This document shows positions 1 to 5,926 of a DNA stretch of 8,767 nt, piece after piece. How positions within the stretch are numbered: position 1 is the stretch's first letter; each line of letters begins with the position of its first letter. The notes under the pieces are model-generated. The model saw only the letters and a program-made list of their open reading frames with translations. It was not told where the DNA came from and searched no databases. The translations under genes and the position numbers were made by a program. The stretch comes from Phycisphaerae bacterium (GTDB lineage Bacteria > Planctomycetota > Phycisphaerae > UBA1845 > Fen-1342): assembly GCA_022842805.1 (NCBI GenBank), contig JALHOX010000185.1:1-8767 (forward strand). Direction: 5' to 3'.

Positions 1-76
1 GACTGACCGTCACCTTCTGCGCCAGCGCCGCCGCCGACATCGCCAAAGCCGCCAGACCGCATGTCATCTTTCGCAT
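1..76 (-). CDS. Start of a secreted protein (partial, signal peptide only)
   Basis: Only the first 25 codons are inside the window; the gene continues beyond base 1. The ATG at 76-74 is preceded by a strong GGAGGAG ribosome binding site (plus positions 84-90) at a 7-base spacing, which fixes the start. The visible residues are a short basic N-terminus (MRKM), a hydrophobic Ala/Leu-rich core and an ALA/Q cleavage site around residue 19, so this is a classical Sec signal peptide. The mature protein begins QKVTVS. Function cannot be told from this fragment. It is the next gene downstream of the GntR/LacI-type regulator (154 bases between them) and may be one of its targets, which is inference. 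The leader contains a hairpin and a promoter candidate. Confidence 0.8.
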   Translation of the reverse strand, partial: MRKMTCGLAALAMSAAALAQKVTVS

Positions 77-94
77 CTTCGAACTCCTCCGAGA

Positions 95-126
95 CAATCT
101 ACGTGCGTTTCGCACTGCTTAGATTG
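95..126 (-). promoter_or_regulatory. Two-part stem-loop in the leader of the left-edge gene
   Basis: Two nested perfect inverted repeats are visible: an outer 7-bp pair CAATCTA (95-101) with TAGATTG (120-126), and an inner 5-bp pair GTGCG (103-107) with CGCAC (111-115) around a 3-base loop. They are separated by a 1-versus-4-base internal loop. In the minus-strand transcript the structure ends four bases before the GGAGGAG ribosome binding site. It could shield the 5' end from nucleases or tune ribosome access. It has no U-tract, so it is not a terminator. The function is inference. Confidence 0.5.
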
Positions 127-138
127 AATAACTCACTT

Positions 139-163
139 ATTGTAGAACAAACAGGTGTATCAA
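139..163 (-). promoter_or_regulatory. Weak promoter candidate for the left-edge gene
   Basis: This is the most AT-rich stretch upstream of the gene starting at 76. On the minus strand it holds TTGATA (plus 158-163) and TACAAT (plus 139-144), each a 5-of-6 match to bacterial -35 and -10 hexamers. The spacing is only 13 bases, too short for a standard sigma-70 pair. A second pairing, TTGTTC with TTCAAT at 16 bases, is also possible. I am fairly confident a promoter lies here, but not which hexamers are used. Confidence 0.35.
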
Positions 164-167
164 TTCA

Positions 168-180
168 CGTCGATTCGACG
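168..180. promoter_or_regulatory. 13-bp palindrome, candidate operator
   Basis: CGTCGA-T-TCGACG is a perfect inverted repeat around one central base. It is followed immediately by AATT and preceded two bases away by another AATT. It sits just upstream of the promoter candidate of the left-edge gene and 51 bases after the stop codon of the GntR/LacI-type regulator. Size and symmetry suit a dimeric winged-HTH regulator, so this could be a site for the neighbouring regulator. No binding evidence exists, and short CG-rich palindromes arise by chance in this genome. Confidence 0.3.
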
Positions 181-230
181 AATTTCTCCGGCGAATATCG
201 GAACCAAATCGGTCAAATCACCGCCGCAAC

Positions 231-1364
231 TTACTCCCGCGGCCGCGACCGCCGCACCGGCGATCCTGCCGGTACCGGCCCGGTCGATGCCCGTCGTACC
301 AATTCGGCCGGCAAGCTGGCGGCGAGGCTGGCGCCCGGCGCCCCGGCATTGTCGCACAGCCAGCGCAAGGCGAGCTGGGCCATGGCGGGGAGCGGTTGGC
401 GCACGGTCGAGAGCGGCGGCGCCAGCAGGGCCGCCGAGGGCGGATCGTCGAAGCCGATCATCGAGATCTCTTCCGGAATGCCCAGTCCTGCGCGGCGGAC
501 GAGTTGCATCGCCGTGAGCGCAAGGTAGAAGCCGCCCGCAAAGACGGCCGTCGGCCGCGACGGTCCGACCAGGGCCTGCTCAAACTGTTTTCGCGTGTCG
601 TCATCAAGAATGACGCTATCGCTCGACGAGAGCACGGTCTGCGCATCGAGCGACAGGCCGCGCTCGGCGAGCTCGGCAGCAGCGCCGGCCAGACGATCGC
701 GCGAGTTCGTCAGATTGGTGGGTCCGGTCAGCACGATGAAGCGGCGATGGCCGAGATCGAGCAGATGGCGCACCGCCTGTCGGGCCGCGGCGCGGTTGTC
801 GCAGTCGACAAACGGCACACCGCTGCCCGGAAGCGTTCCGCCCAGCAGCACCACGGGGCAGCGCCGCGCGATCCGCTCGACCGACTCGCTCTCTTCGAGC
901 GGCGGGTGGACGCAGATCATGCCGGTCTGCGGCGATTGGCGCTTGGGCAGGTCGTATTGATCGTGAAAGAAAAACTCAATCTGTCGCGACGCGCTTCGAG
1001 CTTCGTGCCTCAGCGCGTTGATCAACGTGCTGTGGTAGTAGTCGTCGATGTTGACGTGCGGCGGAAAGAGCAGGCCGACGGAGAGCACGCCCTCGCCGTT
1101 TGAAGCGGCGCGGACGTCGTCTCGCACAAACGTGCCGCGGCCGACCTCACGCCGCAGCCAGCCGGCATGCACCAGCCCGCCCAGCGCCTTTTGCGCGGTG
1201 ATAAGGCTGATGTCTACCAGCTCGCAGATGTCGGCGGTCGAGGGCAGTTTCTCGCCGGGCTGCAATTGCCCGGAGCGAATCGCCGCGATCAGGATGTCCT
1301 GCGCTTGCAGGTACTTCGGCGTTCGATCGCGGATGTCGACCTTTTGCAACTTGATGCGCGTCAT
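231..1364 (-). CDS. GntR-type HTH / LacI-type ligand-binding transcription regulator
   Basis: This 377-residue one-component regulator joins a GntR-family winged helix-turn-helix (about residues 15-81, with PGEKLPST at 36-43 and the wing RREVGRGTFV at 71-80) to a LacI/periplasmic-binding-protein ligand domain (about 93-360). Family marks in the second domain include the D189-N190 pair, GHRR at 205-208 and IGFDD at 303-307. This is the AraR-type architecture; such proteins usually bind a sugar or related small ligand and release DNA. The ATG at 1364 is chosen because AAGGA precedes it at normal spacing and the GntR domain begins soon after. An in-frame extension to 1523 would overlap the upstream gene by 62 bases and adds only low-complexity Arg/Ser. 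The gene lies 97 bases after the dockerin-like gene in the same direction, so it is probably the last gene of, or embedded in, that operon. The ligand is unknown. Confidence 0.9.
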   Translation of the reverse strand: MTRIKLQKVDIRDRTPKYLQAQDILIAAIRSGQLQPGEKLPSTADICELVDISLITAQKALGGLVHAGWLRREVGRGTFVRDDVRAASNGEGVLSVGLLFPPHVNIDDYYHSTLINALRHEARSASRQIEFFFHDQYDLPKRQSPQTGMICVHPPLEESESVERIARRCPVVLLGGTLPGSGVPFVDCDNRAAARQAVRHLLDLGHRRFIVLTGPTNLTNSRDRLAGAAAELAERGLSLDAQTVLSSSDSVILDDDTRKQFEQALVGPSRPTAVFAGGFYLALTAMQLVRRAGLGIPEEISMIGFDDPPSAALLAPPLSTVRQPLPAMAQLALRWLCDNAGAPGASLAASLPAELVRRASTGPVPAGSPVRRSRPRE

Positions 1365-1394
1365 CTCGGTCCTTCGAGCACTCGATCCTCGGCC

Positions 1395-1433
1395 TCGTCG
1401 CCGCGACCGCACCCTGGCACGGCGCGGCGACGA
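1395..1433. promoter_or_regulatory. 11-bp inverted repeat upstream of the regulator gene
   Basis: TCGTCGCCGCG (1395-1405) and CGCGGCGACGA (1423-1433) are perfect complements separated by 17 bases. The element lies between the stop codon of the dockerin-like gene (1462) and the ATG of the regulator (1364). Neither side carries a T-run, so it is not a standard intrinsic terminator. It may be a leader hairpin, a transcript 3'-end stabiliser for the upstream gene, or an autoregulatory operator. A smaller ccgtc/gacgg pair lies at 1441-1455. Confidence 0.45.
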
Positions 1434-1461
1434 ATCGTAACCGTCAAAGCGACGGCGATGA

Positions 1462-3417
1462 TCAGGGATCGCCGACCAGATCCCACTGCGTCTGGAAGAC
1501 CAGGTAGTCGGCGAAGTCGACATCGCAGTCGCTGTCCGTATTCACCCGCTGCGCGTTGAGCGAGAGCGGGCCGGCGAATTCGCCGCCGGTGAAGCTCTGC
1601 TGGAATCCGGCGAAGTCGGCCACGTTCAGCACGCCGTTGCGCGTGAAGTCGTAGCGCGGAACGGCCGGGCCGAGCGCGAGCTGAGCGCGGAAGACATAGG
1701 CCTTGCGCTGCTCAAACTCCACCACGACCAGCGTGCCAGATTCCTCGTCGTAGTCGATGTCATAAATCGCGATGCCGGTGGTCGGCGAAGCGACCGGGCT
1801 GCAAGGCAGCTCGAGGCGAGCGACCTCCTGGCCGTCGAGCGTGAAGAACCGCAGGTCGGTGACCTGATTCGCGCCGAAGGTGCGGCGGTTATTGGCGAGA
1901 ACGAGGTCTTCGCTCAGCGTCGCGAGATTGCTGGCCGAGATGATCGCGATGCCCTGTCCCTGTCCAAAGGGTCCGTTGCCAAAGCCGGCCGCGGGCATGT
2001 CATTGCAATCGCCGTCGTCATTGGCCAGATTGACGTTGCCGATCGGGCGACGATTGAGCACGCGGACCGGGCTGAGCACGTCGTCCTGAGAGACGATCGA
2101 GGTGTTGCCGATGACGCTGTCGATCACGCCGTTGGCGCCCGGATCGACGATGTTCAGGCCGCCGGCGGCCGACTGACCGACGGGGATGCGCTGAATGTCG
2201 TCGCCGCTGGCGGTGGTGTTGGCGAGGCCGTTGCCGCCGGTGGCACGATCGCGAACCGAAGCGATCGAGCTGAGGCGGTCATCGCCCTGCGGCACCGTGT
2301 CGATCTGCTCGTTCGGGCCGCCGCCGATGATCTGCGCATCGGGGCCCGCGGGCTGACCGACGGCGATGAGCTGCACGTCGTCGCCGGCGGCGGTTGTGTT
2401 GGCCGTTCCGTTTCCGCCGGGGGGCTGAACGATGAAACGGGCGACGCACTCAAACGGCGCTGAGGGGTTCAGCGAATCACGCGGAATCCACTCGGCGGCG
2501 TTGGCGTTGCGGAGGAACATGTCGCCCGTGATCGCGTTGAATGCGATCTGGCGATAGAAGCTCGATCCGCAAACCGAACCGACATCCTTGAGATTGAAGC
2601 TCTTGGGCGTCGCGCTCGGATTGAGCGTGTCGAAAATGCGGAAGCCGGCGTTGAGCGTGTTGCCGCCGCCGTTCTGCGGCACAAACACCCAGCGCGGGTT
2701 GAGCGGGTCGACCGCGACGCCGCCGAAGAAGCGATCGCCGATGTTGAAGATCGACTGCGGCGGATTGATCGGGTCCTGGCGCTGCCAGAGGAACTGGCCG
2801 TAAGTCGGGCTGTTGGGGTCGGCATCGATCGCGCCGACATAGCTGCGCTTTTCGGCATCTGCGCCGGTGGGCGGGAAGAACTCGTCCTGCACCTGATCCA
2901 TCGCGACATAAACGATCTGCGACACGGGGTCGTAATCCATGCCGGTGATCGAGTCGGTGTTGGTGATGGTCGGGCCAAAGTGGACCGAGCCGTTGTACAC
3001 CGTGAGCGAGCCGCCGAAGCCCGAGGTGGTGTAGATATTGCCGATCTCGGCCACGCCCAGCGAGGCGTACCAAGAGGCCTGGCTGGCCTGTGTGGAGCCG
3101 CCGAAGTTCGAGCCGTTATAGAACCCGCCGATCCACATCTTGCCGTCGCCGACGGTCACCGCCGACGGATTCGTGCCGATGCGCGGATTGGCGCGATAGG
3201 TGGCATAGTTGCCCGGAGGGCCGGCGTTGGGGTCAAACTGCTCGAAGTTCGGGTTGGCCGGGTCGATGATGACCGGCGCGTCGAACGCTTCGAACAGATC
3301 GATGACGTTGACCAACGCAAAGGGATGATCCGTGGGCGGCGCGCCCGCATTAGCGGCGCCGACCAGCGCGCCCGCGGAGATCGCGAGCAGATTGGCTGTA
3401 AACAAAATCCGCTTCAT
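1462..3417 (-). CDS. Secreted beta-propeller-like protein with C-terminal dockerin-like domain
   Basis: A 651-residue exported protein of unknown function. Residues 1-24 form a Sec signal peptide (MKRILF, hydrophobic core, ANA/G cleavage site). The body (about 30-580) has WD/NHL-like repeating segments such as the stretch around GMDYDPVSQIVYVAMDQ and the segment 550-576 (AIYDIDYDEESGTL...), suggesting a beta-propeller. Residues 334-453 carry two tandem 60-residue repeats. The C-terminus (587-651) has two EF-hand-like calcium loops: loop 1 with D590, T592, N594, N598, D601, and loop 2 with N626, D628, D630, D634, D637, each followed by a hydrophobic helix with FQ. This matches the dockerin type seen in many Planctomycetota secreted proteins, where no cellulosome is known and the tail probably serves surface attachment. 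The ATG is fixed by GGAGGTG (plus 3426-3432). It starts 49 bases after the pseudopilin-like gene, so the two are likely co-transcribed. Its propeller resembles the PEP-CTERM protein at 4576-5649. Confidence 0.85.
   Translation of the reverse strand: MKRILFTANLLAISAGALVGAANAGAPPTDHPFALVNVIDLFEAFDAPVIIDPANPNFEQFDPNAGPPGNYATYRANPRIGTNPSAVTVGDGKMWIGGFYNGSNFGGSTQASQASWYASLGVAEIGNIYTTSGFGGSLTVYNGSVHFGPTITNTDSITGMDYDPVSQIVYVAMDQVQDEFFPPTGADAEKRSYVGAIDADPNSPTYGQFLWQRQDPINPPQSIFNIGDRFFGGVAVDPLNPRWVFVPQNGGGNTLNAGFRIFDTLNPSATPKSFNLKDVGSVCGSSFYRQIAFNAITGDMFLRNANAAEWIPRDSLNPSAPFECVARFIVQPPGGNGTANTTAAGDDVQLIAVGQPAGPDAQIIGGGPNEQIDTVPQGDDRLSSIASVRDRATGGNGLANTTASGDDIQRIPVGQSAAGGLNIVDPGANGVIDSVIGNTSIVSQDDVLSPVRVLNRRPIGNVNLANDDGDCNDMPAAGFGNGPFGQGQGIAIISASNLATLSEDLVLANNRRTFGANQVTDLRFFTLDGQEVARLELPCSPVASPTTGIAIYDIDYDEESGTLVVVEFEQRKAYVFRAQLALGPAVPRYDFTRNGVLNVADFAGFQQSFTGGEFAGPLSLNAQRVNTDSDCDVDFADYLVFQTQWDLVGDP
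2059..2418 (-). repeat. Two tandem 60-codon repeats inside the dockerin-like protein gene
   Basis: Unit 1 (2418-2239, residues 334-393) and unit 2 (2238-2059, residues 394-453) begin with nearly the same text, GGNGxANTTAxGDD(V/I)Q, followed by I(A/P)VGQ. The period is exactly 180 bases. The DNA of the two units has diverged at many third positions and in the later half, so this is an old duplication, not a fresh one. GxNxxIDxV and QGDDRLS/QDDVLS are also shared. Alternating Gly/Asn/Asp turns with short hydrophobic strands suggest a small beta-structured insertion in the propeller. I do not recognise a named domain. Confidence 0.75.
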
Positions 3418-3443
3418 ATGTCATTCACCTCCGAGCGGCGGCG

Positions 3444-3457
3444 CGCGGCCGGCCGCG
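3444..3457. repeat. 14-bp perfect palindrome between two co-transcribed genes
   Basis: CGCGGCCGGCCGCG is its own reverse complement and lies in the 49-base gap between the pseudopilin-like gene and the dockerin-like gene. As RNA it can form a 5-bp stem with a CCGG loop. It could influence the relative expression of the two genes by stabilising the upstream message. It could equally be a by-product of the GC-rich composition. Confidence 0.4.
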
Positions 3458-3466
3458 ATGTTTCCG

Positions 3467-4435
3467 TTACCACCAATACGTCGGGCGGGTGGAGCCGCCA
3501 CTGGGGAATTGTCGATCGACCATCAGCCGCGGGCGCAGCGTGTTGGAGCCTGCGGTGCGCCACTGAACACTGCCATCCTCGTAGCCGTAGTTGGCGCCCG
3601 CCAGATTCGACGAGCGAGTGCCCTGGGCGCCGGGGCGGCCTGTGAAGCGATGGTTGCCGTTGGTCGGCTTTAACCTGCCGGCCAAAAACTCGCCGCGCAA
3701 CTGGCTCGAATCCAGGCCGGTGCTGACCATGTAGTCCATGATGACCGGCGGGCGCGACCAAGCGTCGCTATCGGGCAGTTGGAGCCGCGGCGAACTCGTC
3801 ATGAATGGCAGGCGAAACGCGAAGCGCGGGTCGTTTTGCACGGGCAGGATCGTGTTCTGCAAGTCATCGAACACGCGGAAAACGCCGTCCGCGTTCAGAA
3901 TCTGCACGCGATCGCGCATCGGGTTCGAGGCGGGGCCGACCCAGTTCCAGACCTGGGCATAGTCCATGAACGCGCCGAACGTCGACGGATTGCGCCACCA
4001 GGGCTGATCCTGCGTGCCGAAGTTCGGCGTAGAGGGGCAGTGGAATACCTGCCCCATCTTGTAGCTGAACTCAAAATCCGCCTGCGTGAAGGTGCCGTTG
4101 GGACCGGTGCGCGGAATGCGCTCCTTCGTGCCCAAATAGGGCAGCAGCAGATCGGCGAGATGCCACTGCTGATCGGCGGTGTTGCCGAAGCGGACATAGA
4201 TGTACGTCGGCTCGACGCCGCGATTGAGCGGCATCTCGTCGCGATTGGCCTCGGCGTAAAGCGTCATCGCTTGAACCAGGCTGTGCAGATTGGCCGAGCA
4301 GACGGCCCGCTTGGCCTGCTCTCGCGCGCTGCTCAGCGACGGGAGGAGGATCGATATAAGCAGCGCGATGATCGCCACGACGACCAATAGTTCGATCAAC
4401 GTGAACGCTGCAGTCTTGTTTGTCTTCGCTCTCAT
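3467..4435 (-). CDS. Pseudopilin-like protein with type IV prepilin N-terminus
   Basis: A 322-residue protein with a prepilin-type N-terminal cleavage/methylation domain: a short basic leader (residues 1-10), then A10/F11-TLIE15 at the PilD-type cleavage site and a hydrophobic helix to about residue 33, followed by SLSSAREQAKRAVCSANLHSL. The residue before the cut is Ala, not Gly, which is common in Planctomycetota. The remainder (about 60-322) is the globular domain found in the large planctomycete family of such proteins. It ends with the family's C-terminal motif (N277...ANYGYEDGSVQW, D287-G288). These proteins are expected in the inner membrane or in a type II secretion/pilus-like assembly, but the function of the abundant planctomycete copies is not established. 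The ATG is fixed by AGGAGGTG (plus 4441-4448) 7 bases upstream. No other secretion gene is present. The next gene starts 49 bases downstream, suggesting an operon. Confidence 0.9.
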   Translation of the reverse strand: MRAKTNKTAAFTLIELLVVVAIIALLISILLPSLSSAREQAKRAVCSANLHSLVQAMTLYAEANRDEMPLNRGVEPTYIYVRFGNTADQQWHLADLLLPYLGTKERIPRTGPNGTFTQADFEFSYKMGQVFHCPSTPNFGTQDQPWWRNPSTFGAFMDYAQVWNWVGPASNPMRDRVQILNADGVFRVFDDLQNTILPVQNDPRFAFRLPFMTSSPRLQLPDSDAWSRPPVIMDYMVSTGLDSSQLRGEFLAGRLKPTNGNHRFTGRPGAQGTRSSNLAGANYGYEDGSVQWRTAGSNTLRPRLMVDRQFPSGGSTRPTYWW

Positions 4436-4505
4436 GACGTCACCTCCTGTGCCGCCGAAACTGCCATCCTCGCCCGCCGGCGGACGGCCTTAGCACACTG
4501 CCCGG

Positions 4506-4555
4506 AAACAAACCGCGGAGCGCCGCACGATGCAGATCGGCGCGACGCTCCGCGG
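4506..4555 (-). terminator. Intrinsic terminator of the PEP-CTERM gene
   Basis: A perfect 10-bp stem, CCGCGGAGCG (4513-4522) with CGCTCCGCGG (4546-4555), is followed in the minus direction by TTTGTTT (plus 4506-4512). It begins 20 bases after the stop codon of the PEP-CTERM gene. The 23-base loop can form a further short pairing (cgccg/cggcg). This separates the PEP-CTERM gene from the pseudopilin-like operon, which must then have its own promoter in the roughly 55 bases after the terminator; I see no clear one there. Confidence 0.75.
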
Positions 4556-4575
4556 GAGATCAGTCGCGCCGCAAA

Positions 4576-5649
4576 TTAGCGACGGCGCAGCAACGCCAGC
4601 CCACCGAGGGCCAGCAGGCTCAGGCTCGCCGGCTCCGGGATGGCCGTGCCCTGGAAGAAGTAGATCTTTCCGTTCTGGTGGTCCGACAGGGCCAGGATGC
4701 GGCTGACCGCGTCGTAGCTGAAGTCGTAAATGCCGTTGGTCGAATCGGCCGCGACAAACGGGGCCGAGCCGTCGGCATTGAGGAACACGCCCGGGACCGC
4801 CACGTTCGACGCGTTGGCGTCAAACAGCACGATCTGGCTGGCGAAGGTGTCCGGCGCGCTGCGGAAATTGGCGATCGCGACGTCGGTGCCGCTGCCGTCG
4901 AAGTTGGGCAGGAAGTCGACGTTGATGGCCGAATTCGTGCCATCGGGGAAGGTCGCGATGACCTGCGCGGCGCTGAAGGAGTTGTCGCCGGTGCGGATGT
5001 AACGCGAAATGCCCTGCGTGGCGCGCATGTAAAGGTTGCCGGTGGCGTCGTCGTAGTTGCTGTCGCGCCAGCCGTTCGACACCGGGCTCGGGGCCTGGAT
5101 AATGACGCCCTGGTTGAGCGGCGCGGTGAGGTTGTTCTGCGAGTAGAGGTTGCGCCGACCGCCGCCGAAGAAGGTCAGGCTGACGCCCGCGCCGCCGCCG
5201 CCGCCGCCGACCCAACCCGGGTCCGCCGACGCGCCGTCGATGCGGTTAAAGGGCGAGCCGGACGACTGAATCAGGCCGCCGCCGGTGTTCTGGCTGAGCA
5301 GGTTGCCGTTGAGGTCGAATGTGCGAACGACATCATTGACGCCCGAGTTGTTCGACGCGCCGACGACATAGCCGTTGCCGACATCGAGGCTGACATACCC
5401 GTTGCCTGCGACCGGGGCGCCGAAGGTGGCGGTGACGGCCGGGGCGGTCAGCGGGTTCGAGATCTTGCGGATCTGACCGCTGCCGAAGAGCGAACCGACG
5501 TAGAGGTCGGATCCGTTCCAGGCGACCGAGCCGGGCTGATCGATGCCGAGGGTAAGGGTGTCGACAGTCGCGATGTTGTAAAAGTTGATCGCGAACGCGG
5601 GCGAGGCGACGATCGCCAAGCCGGCACAAACAGATAGAAAGCGCTTCAT
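4576..5649 (-). CDS. PEP-CTERM surface protein, propeller-like
   Basis: A 357-residue exported protein. Residues 1-20 are a Sec signal peptide (MKRFLS, hydrophobic core, AFA/I). The mature region has repeated propeller-like segments (SVAWNGSDLYVGSLFGSG at 41-58, the run near 86-100, and IYDFSYDAVSRILAL from 307). It includes a six-glycine stretch at 148-153. The C-terminus (338-357) is a PEP-CTERM sorting signal: PEPASL, a hydrophobic helix, then Arg-Arg-Arg. In known systems an exosortase cleaves this signal and the protein is delivered to the outer surface or exopolysaccharide; no exosortase gene is in this window. The ATG at 5649 follows GGAGGAG (plus 5658-5664). An upstream in-frame ATG at 5754 is rejected because the added residues would bury the signal peptide. 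It is probably transcribed alone, from the promoter at 5738-5764 to the terminator at 4506-4555. Confidence 0.9.
   Translation of the reverse strand: MKRFLSVCAGLAIVASPAFAINFYNIATVDTLTLGIDQPGSVAWNGSDLYVGSLFGSGQIRKISNPLTAPAVTATFGAPVAGNGYVSLDVGNGYVVGASNNSGVNDVVRTFDLNGNLLSQNTGGGLIQSSGSPFNRIDGASADPGWVGGGGGGAGVSLTFFGGGRRNLYSQNNLTAPLNQGVIIQAPSPVSNGWRDSNYDDATGNLYMRATQGISRYIRTGDNSFSAAQVIATFPDGTNSAINVDFLPNFDGSGTDVAIANFRSAPDTFASQIVLFDANASNVAVPGVFLNADGSAPFVAADSTNGIYDFSYDAVSRILALSDHQNGKIYFFQGTAIPEPASLSLLALGGLALLRRR
5191..5209. repeat. Six-unit GCC/GGC trinucleotide repeat
   Basis: Six consecutive GCC units (GGC on the coding strand) encode the six-glycine run at residues 148-153 of the PEP-CTERM protein. 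A change in unit number would stay in frame and only alter the length of the glycine linker. Confidence 0.7.
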
Positions 5650-5672
5650 CTCTCTCACTCCTCCGAAGGGAC

Positions 5673-5684
5673 CACAGAACTGTG
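5673..5684. promoter_or_regulatory. CACAG-AA-CTGTG inverted repeat in the PEP-CTERM leader
   Basis: Perfect 5-bp arms around two bases lie eight bases upstream of the ribosome binding site of the PEP-CTERM gene and about 50 bases after its -10 candidate. It may be a downstream operator or a small leader hairpin. It is short enough that chance is a real alternative. Confidence 0.3.
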
Positions 5685-5737
5685 TACGGTTGCCGAAAAG
5701 CATGCTGAGCCGCCTGAATGGGGGCTGTGTTTTGGAT

Positions 5738-5764
5738 GTTATATAATGATCCACTATGTTTCAA
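5738..5764 (-). promoter_or_regulatory. Promoter candidate for the PEP-CTERM gene
   Basis: On the minus strand TTGAAA (plus 5759-5764, 5 of 6 to the -35 consensus) and TATAAC (plus 5738-5743, 5 of 6 to the -10 consensus) are separated by 15 bases, slightly short of the usual 16-18. The surrounding bases are the most AT-rich in this part of a GC-rich window. Transcription would start near 5731, giving a leader of about 80 bases. The stretch between here and the NHL terminator (5765-5902) shows no credible coding sequence; it contains a GTTCG-TCG-CGAAC palindrome at 5837-5849. Confidence 0.5.
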
Positions 5765-5902
5765 TATCATTTTGATGGAAGAACGGGCGCCAAGCGACGC
5801 GGGCGGGGGAATCGGATCTGAATGCGTACGCTTTTCGTTCGTCGCGAACAGAACGAGAACTTACGATCTGCAGTCTGATGCGATTCGACCGGTATTGGCG
5901 GG

Positions 5903-5924
5903 AAAAAGCCGCTGTTTCGAGCGG
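5903..5924 (-). terminator. Intrinsic terminator of the thioredoxin-like/NHL operon
   Basis: Directly after the NHL stop codon (TGA, plus 5927-5929), the minus strand reads CCGCT-CGAAAC-AGCGG-C-TTTTT: a 5-bp stem with a 6-base loop (plus 5909-5924), then one base and a five-T tract (plus 5903-5907). The stem is short but GC-rich, and position and orientation are right for ending the two-gene unit. Confidence 0.65.
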
Positions 5925-5926
5925 AG

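Noticed and set aside
1365..1523. N-terminal extension of the regulator to 1523.
   Set aside because: It overlaps the end of the dockerin-like gene, is low-complexity Arg/Ser, and the ATG at 1364 has a ribosome binding site and leads directly into the GntR domain.
2980..3645. Plus-strand open frame of about 220 codons opposite the dockerin-like and pseudopilin-like genes.
   Set aside because: A shadow of two well-supported minus-strand genes; it spans their junction, lacks a ribosome binding site and has no domain features.
4678..5637. Plus-strand open frame of about 320 codons opposite the PEP-CTERM gene.
   Set aside because: It is an antisense shadow: its Val/Ala/Arg/Asp-rich translation mirrors the GC-rich coding strand, while the opposite strand has a signal peptide and a PEP-CTERM tag.
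5650..5754. N-terminal extension of the PEP-CTERM protein to 5754.
   Set aside because: It would place about 35 residues before a clear signal peptide, and the ATG at 5649 has its own GGAGGAG site.
5830..5909. A tRNA-like stretch on the minus strand: 7-bp acceptor-like pairing (GCTTTTT with GAAAAGC), a CTGCAGA loop resembling a Cys anticodon loop, and a plus-strand translation (RTRTYDLQSD) like those seen antisense to tRNA genes.
   Set aside because: The anticodon stem has two internal mismatches, no acceptable T-arm or D-arm forms, there is no CCA, and the 5' acceptor arm is also the T-tract of the NHL terminator. tRNAscan-SE or Infernal would decide; no hit is expected.
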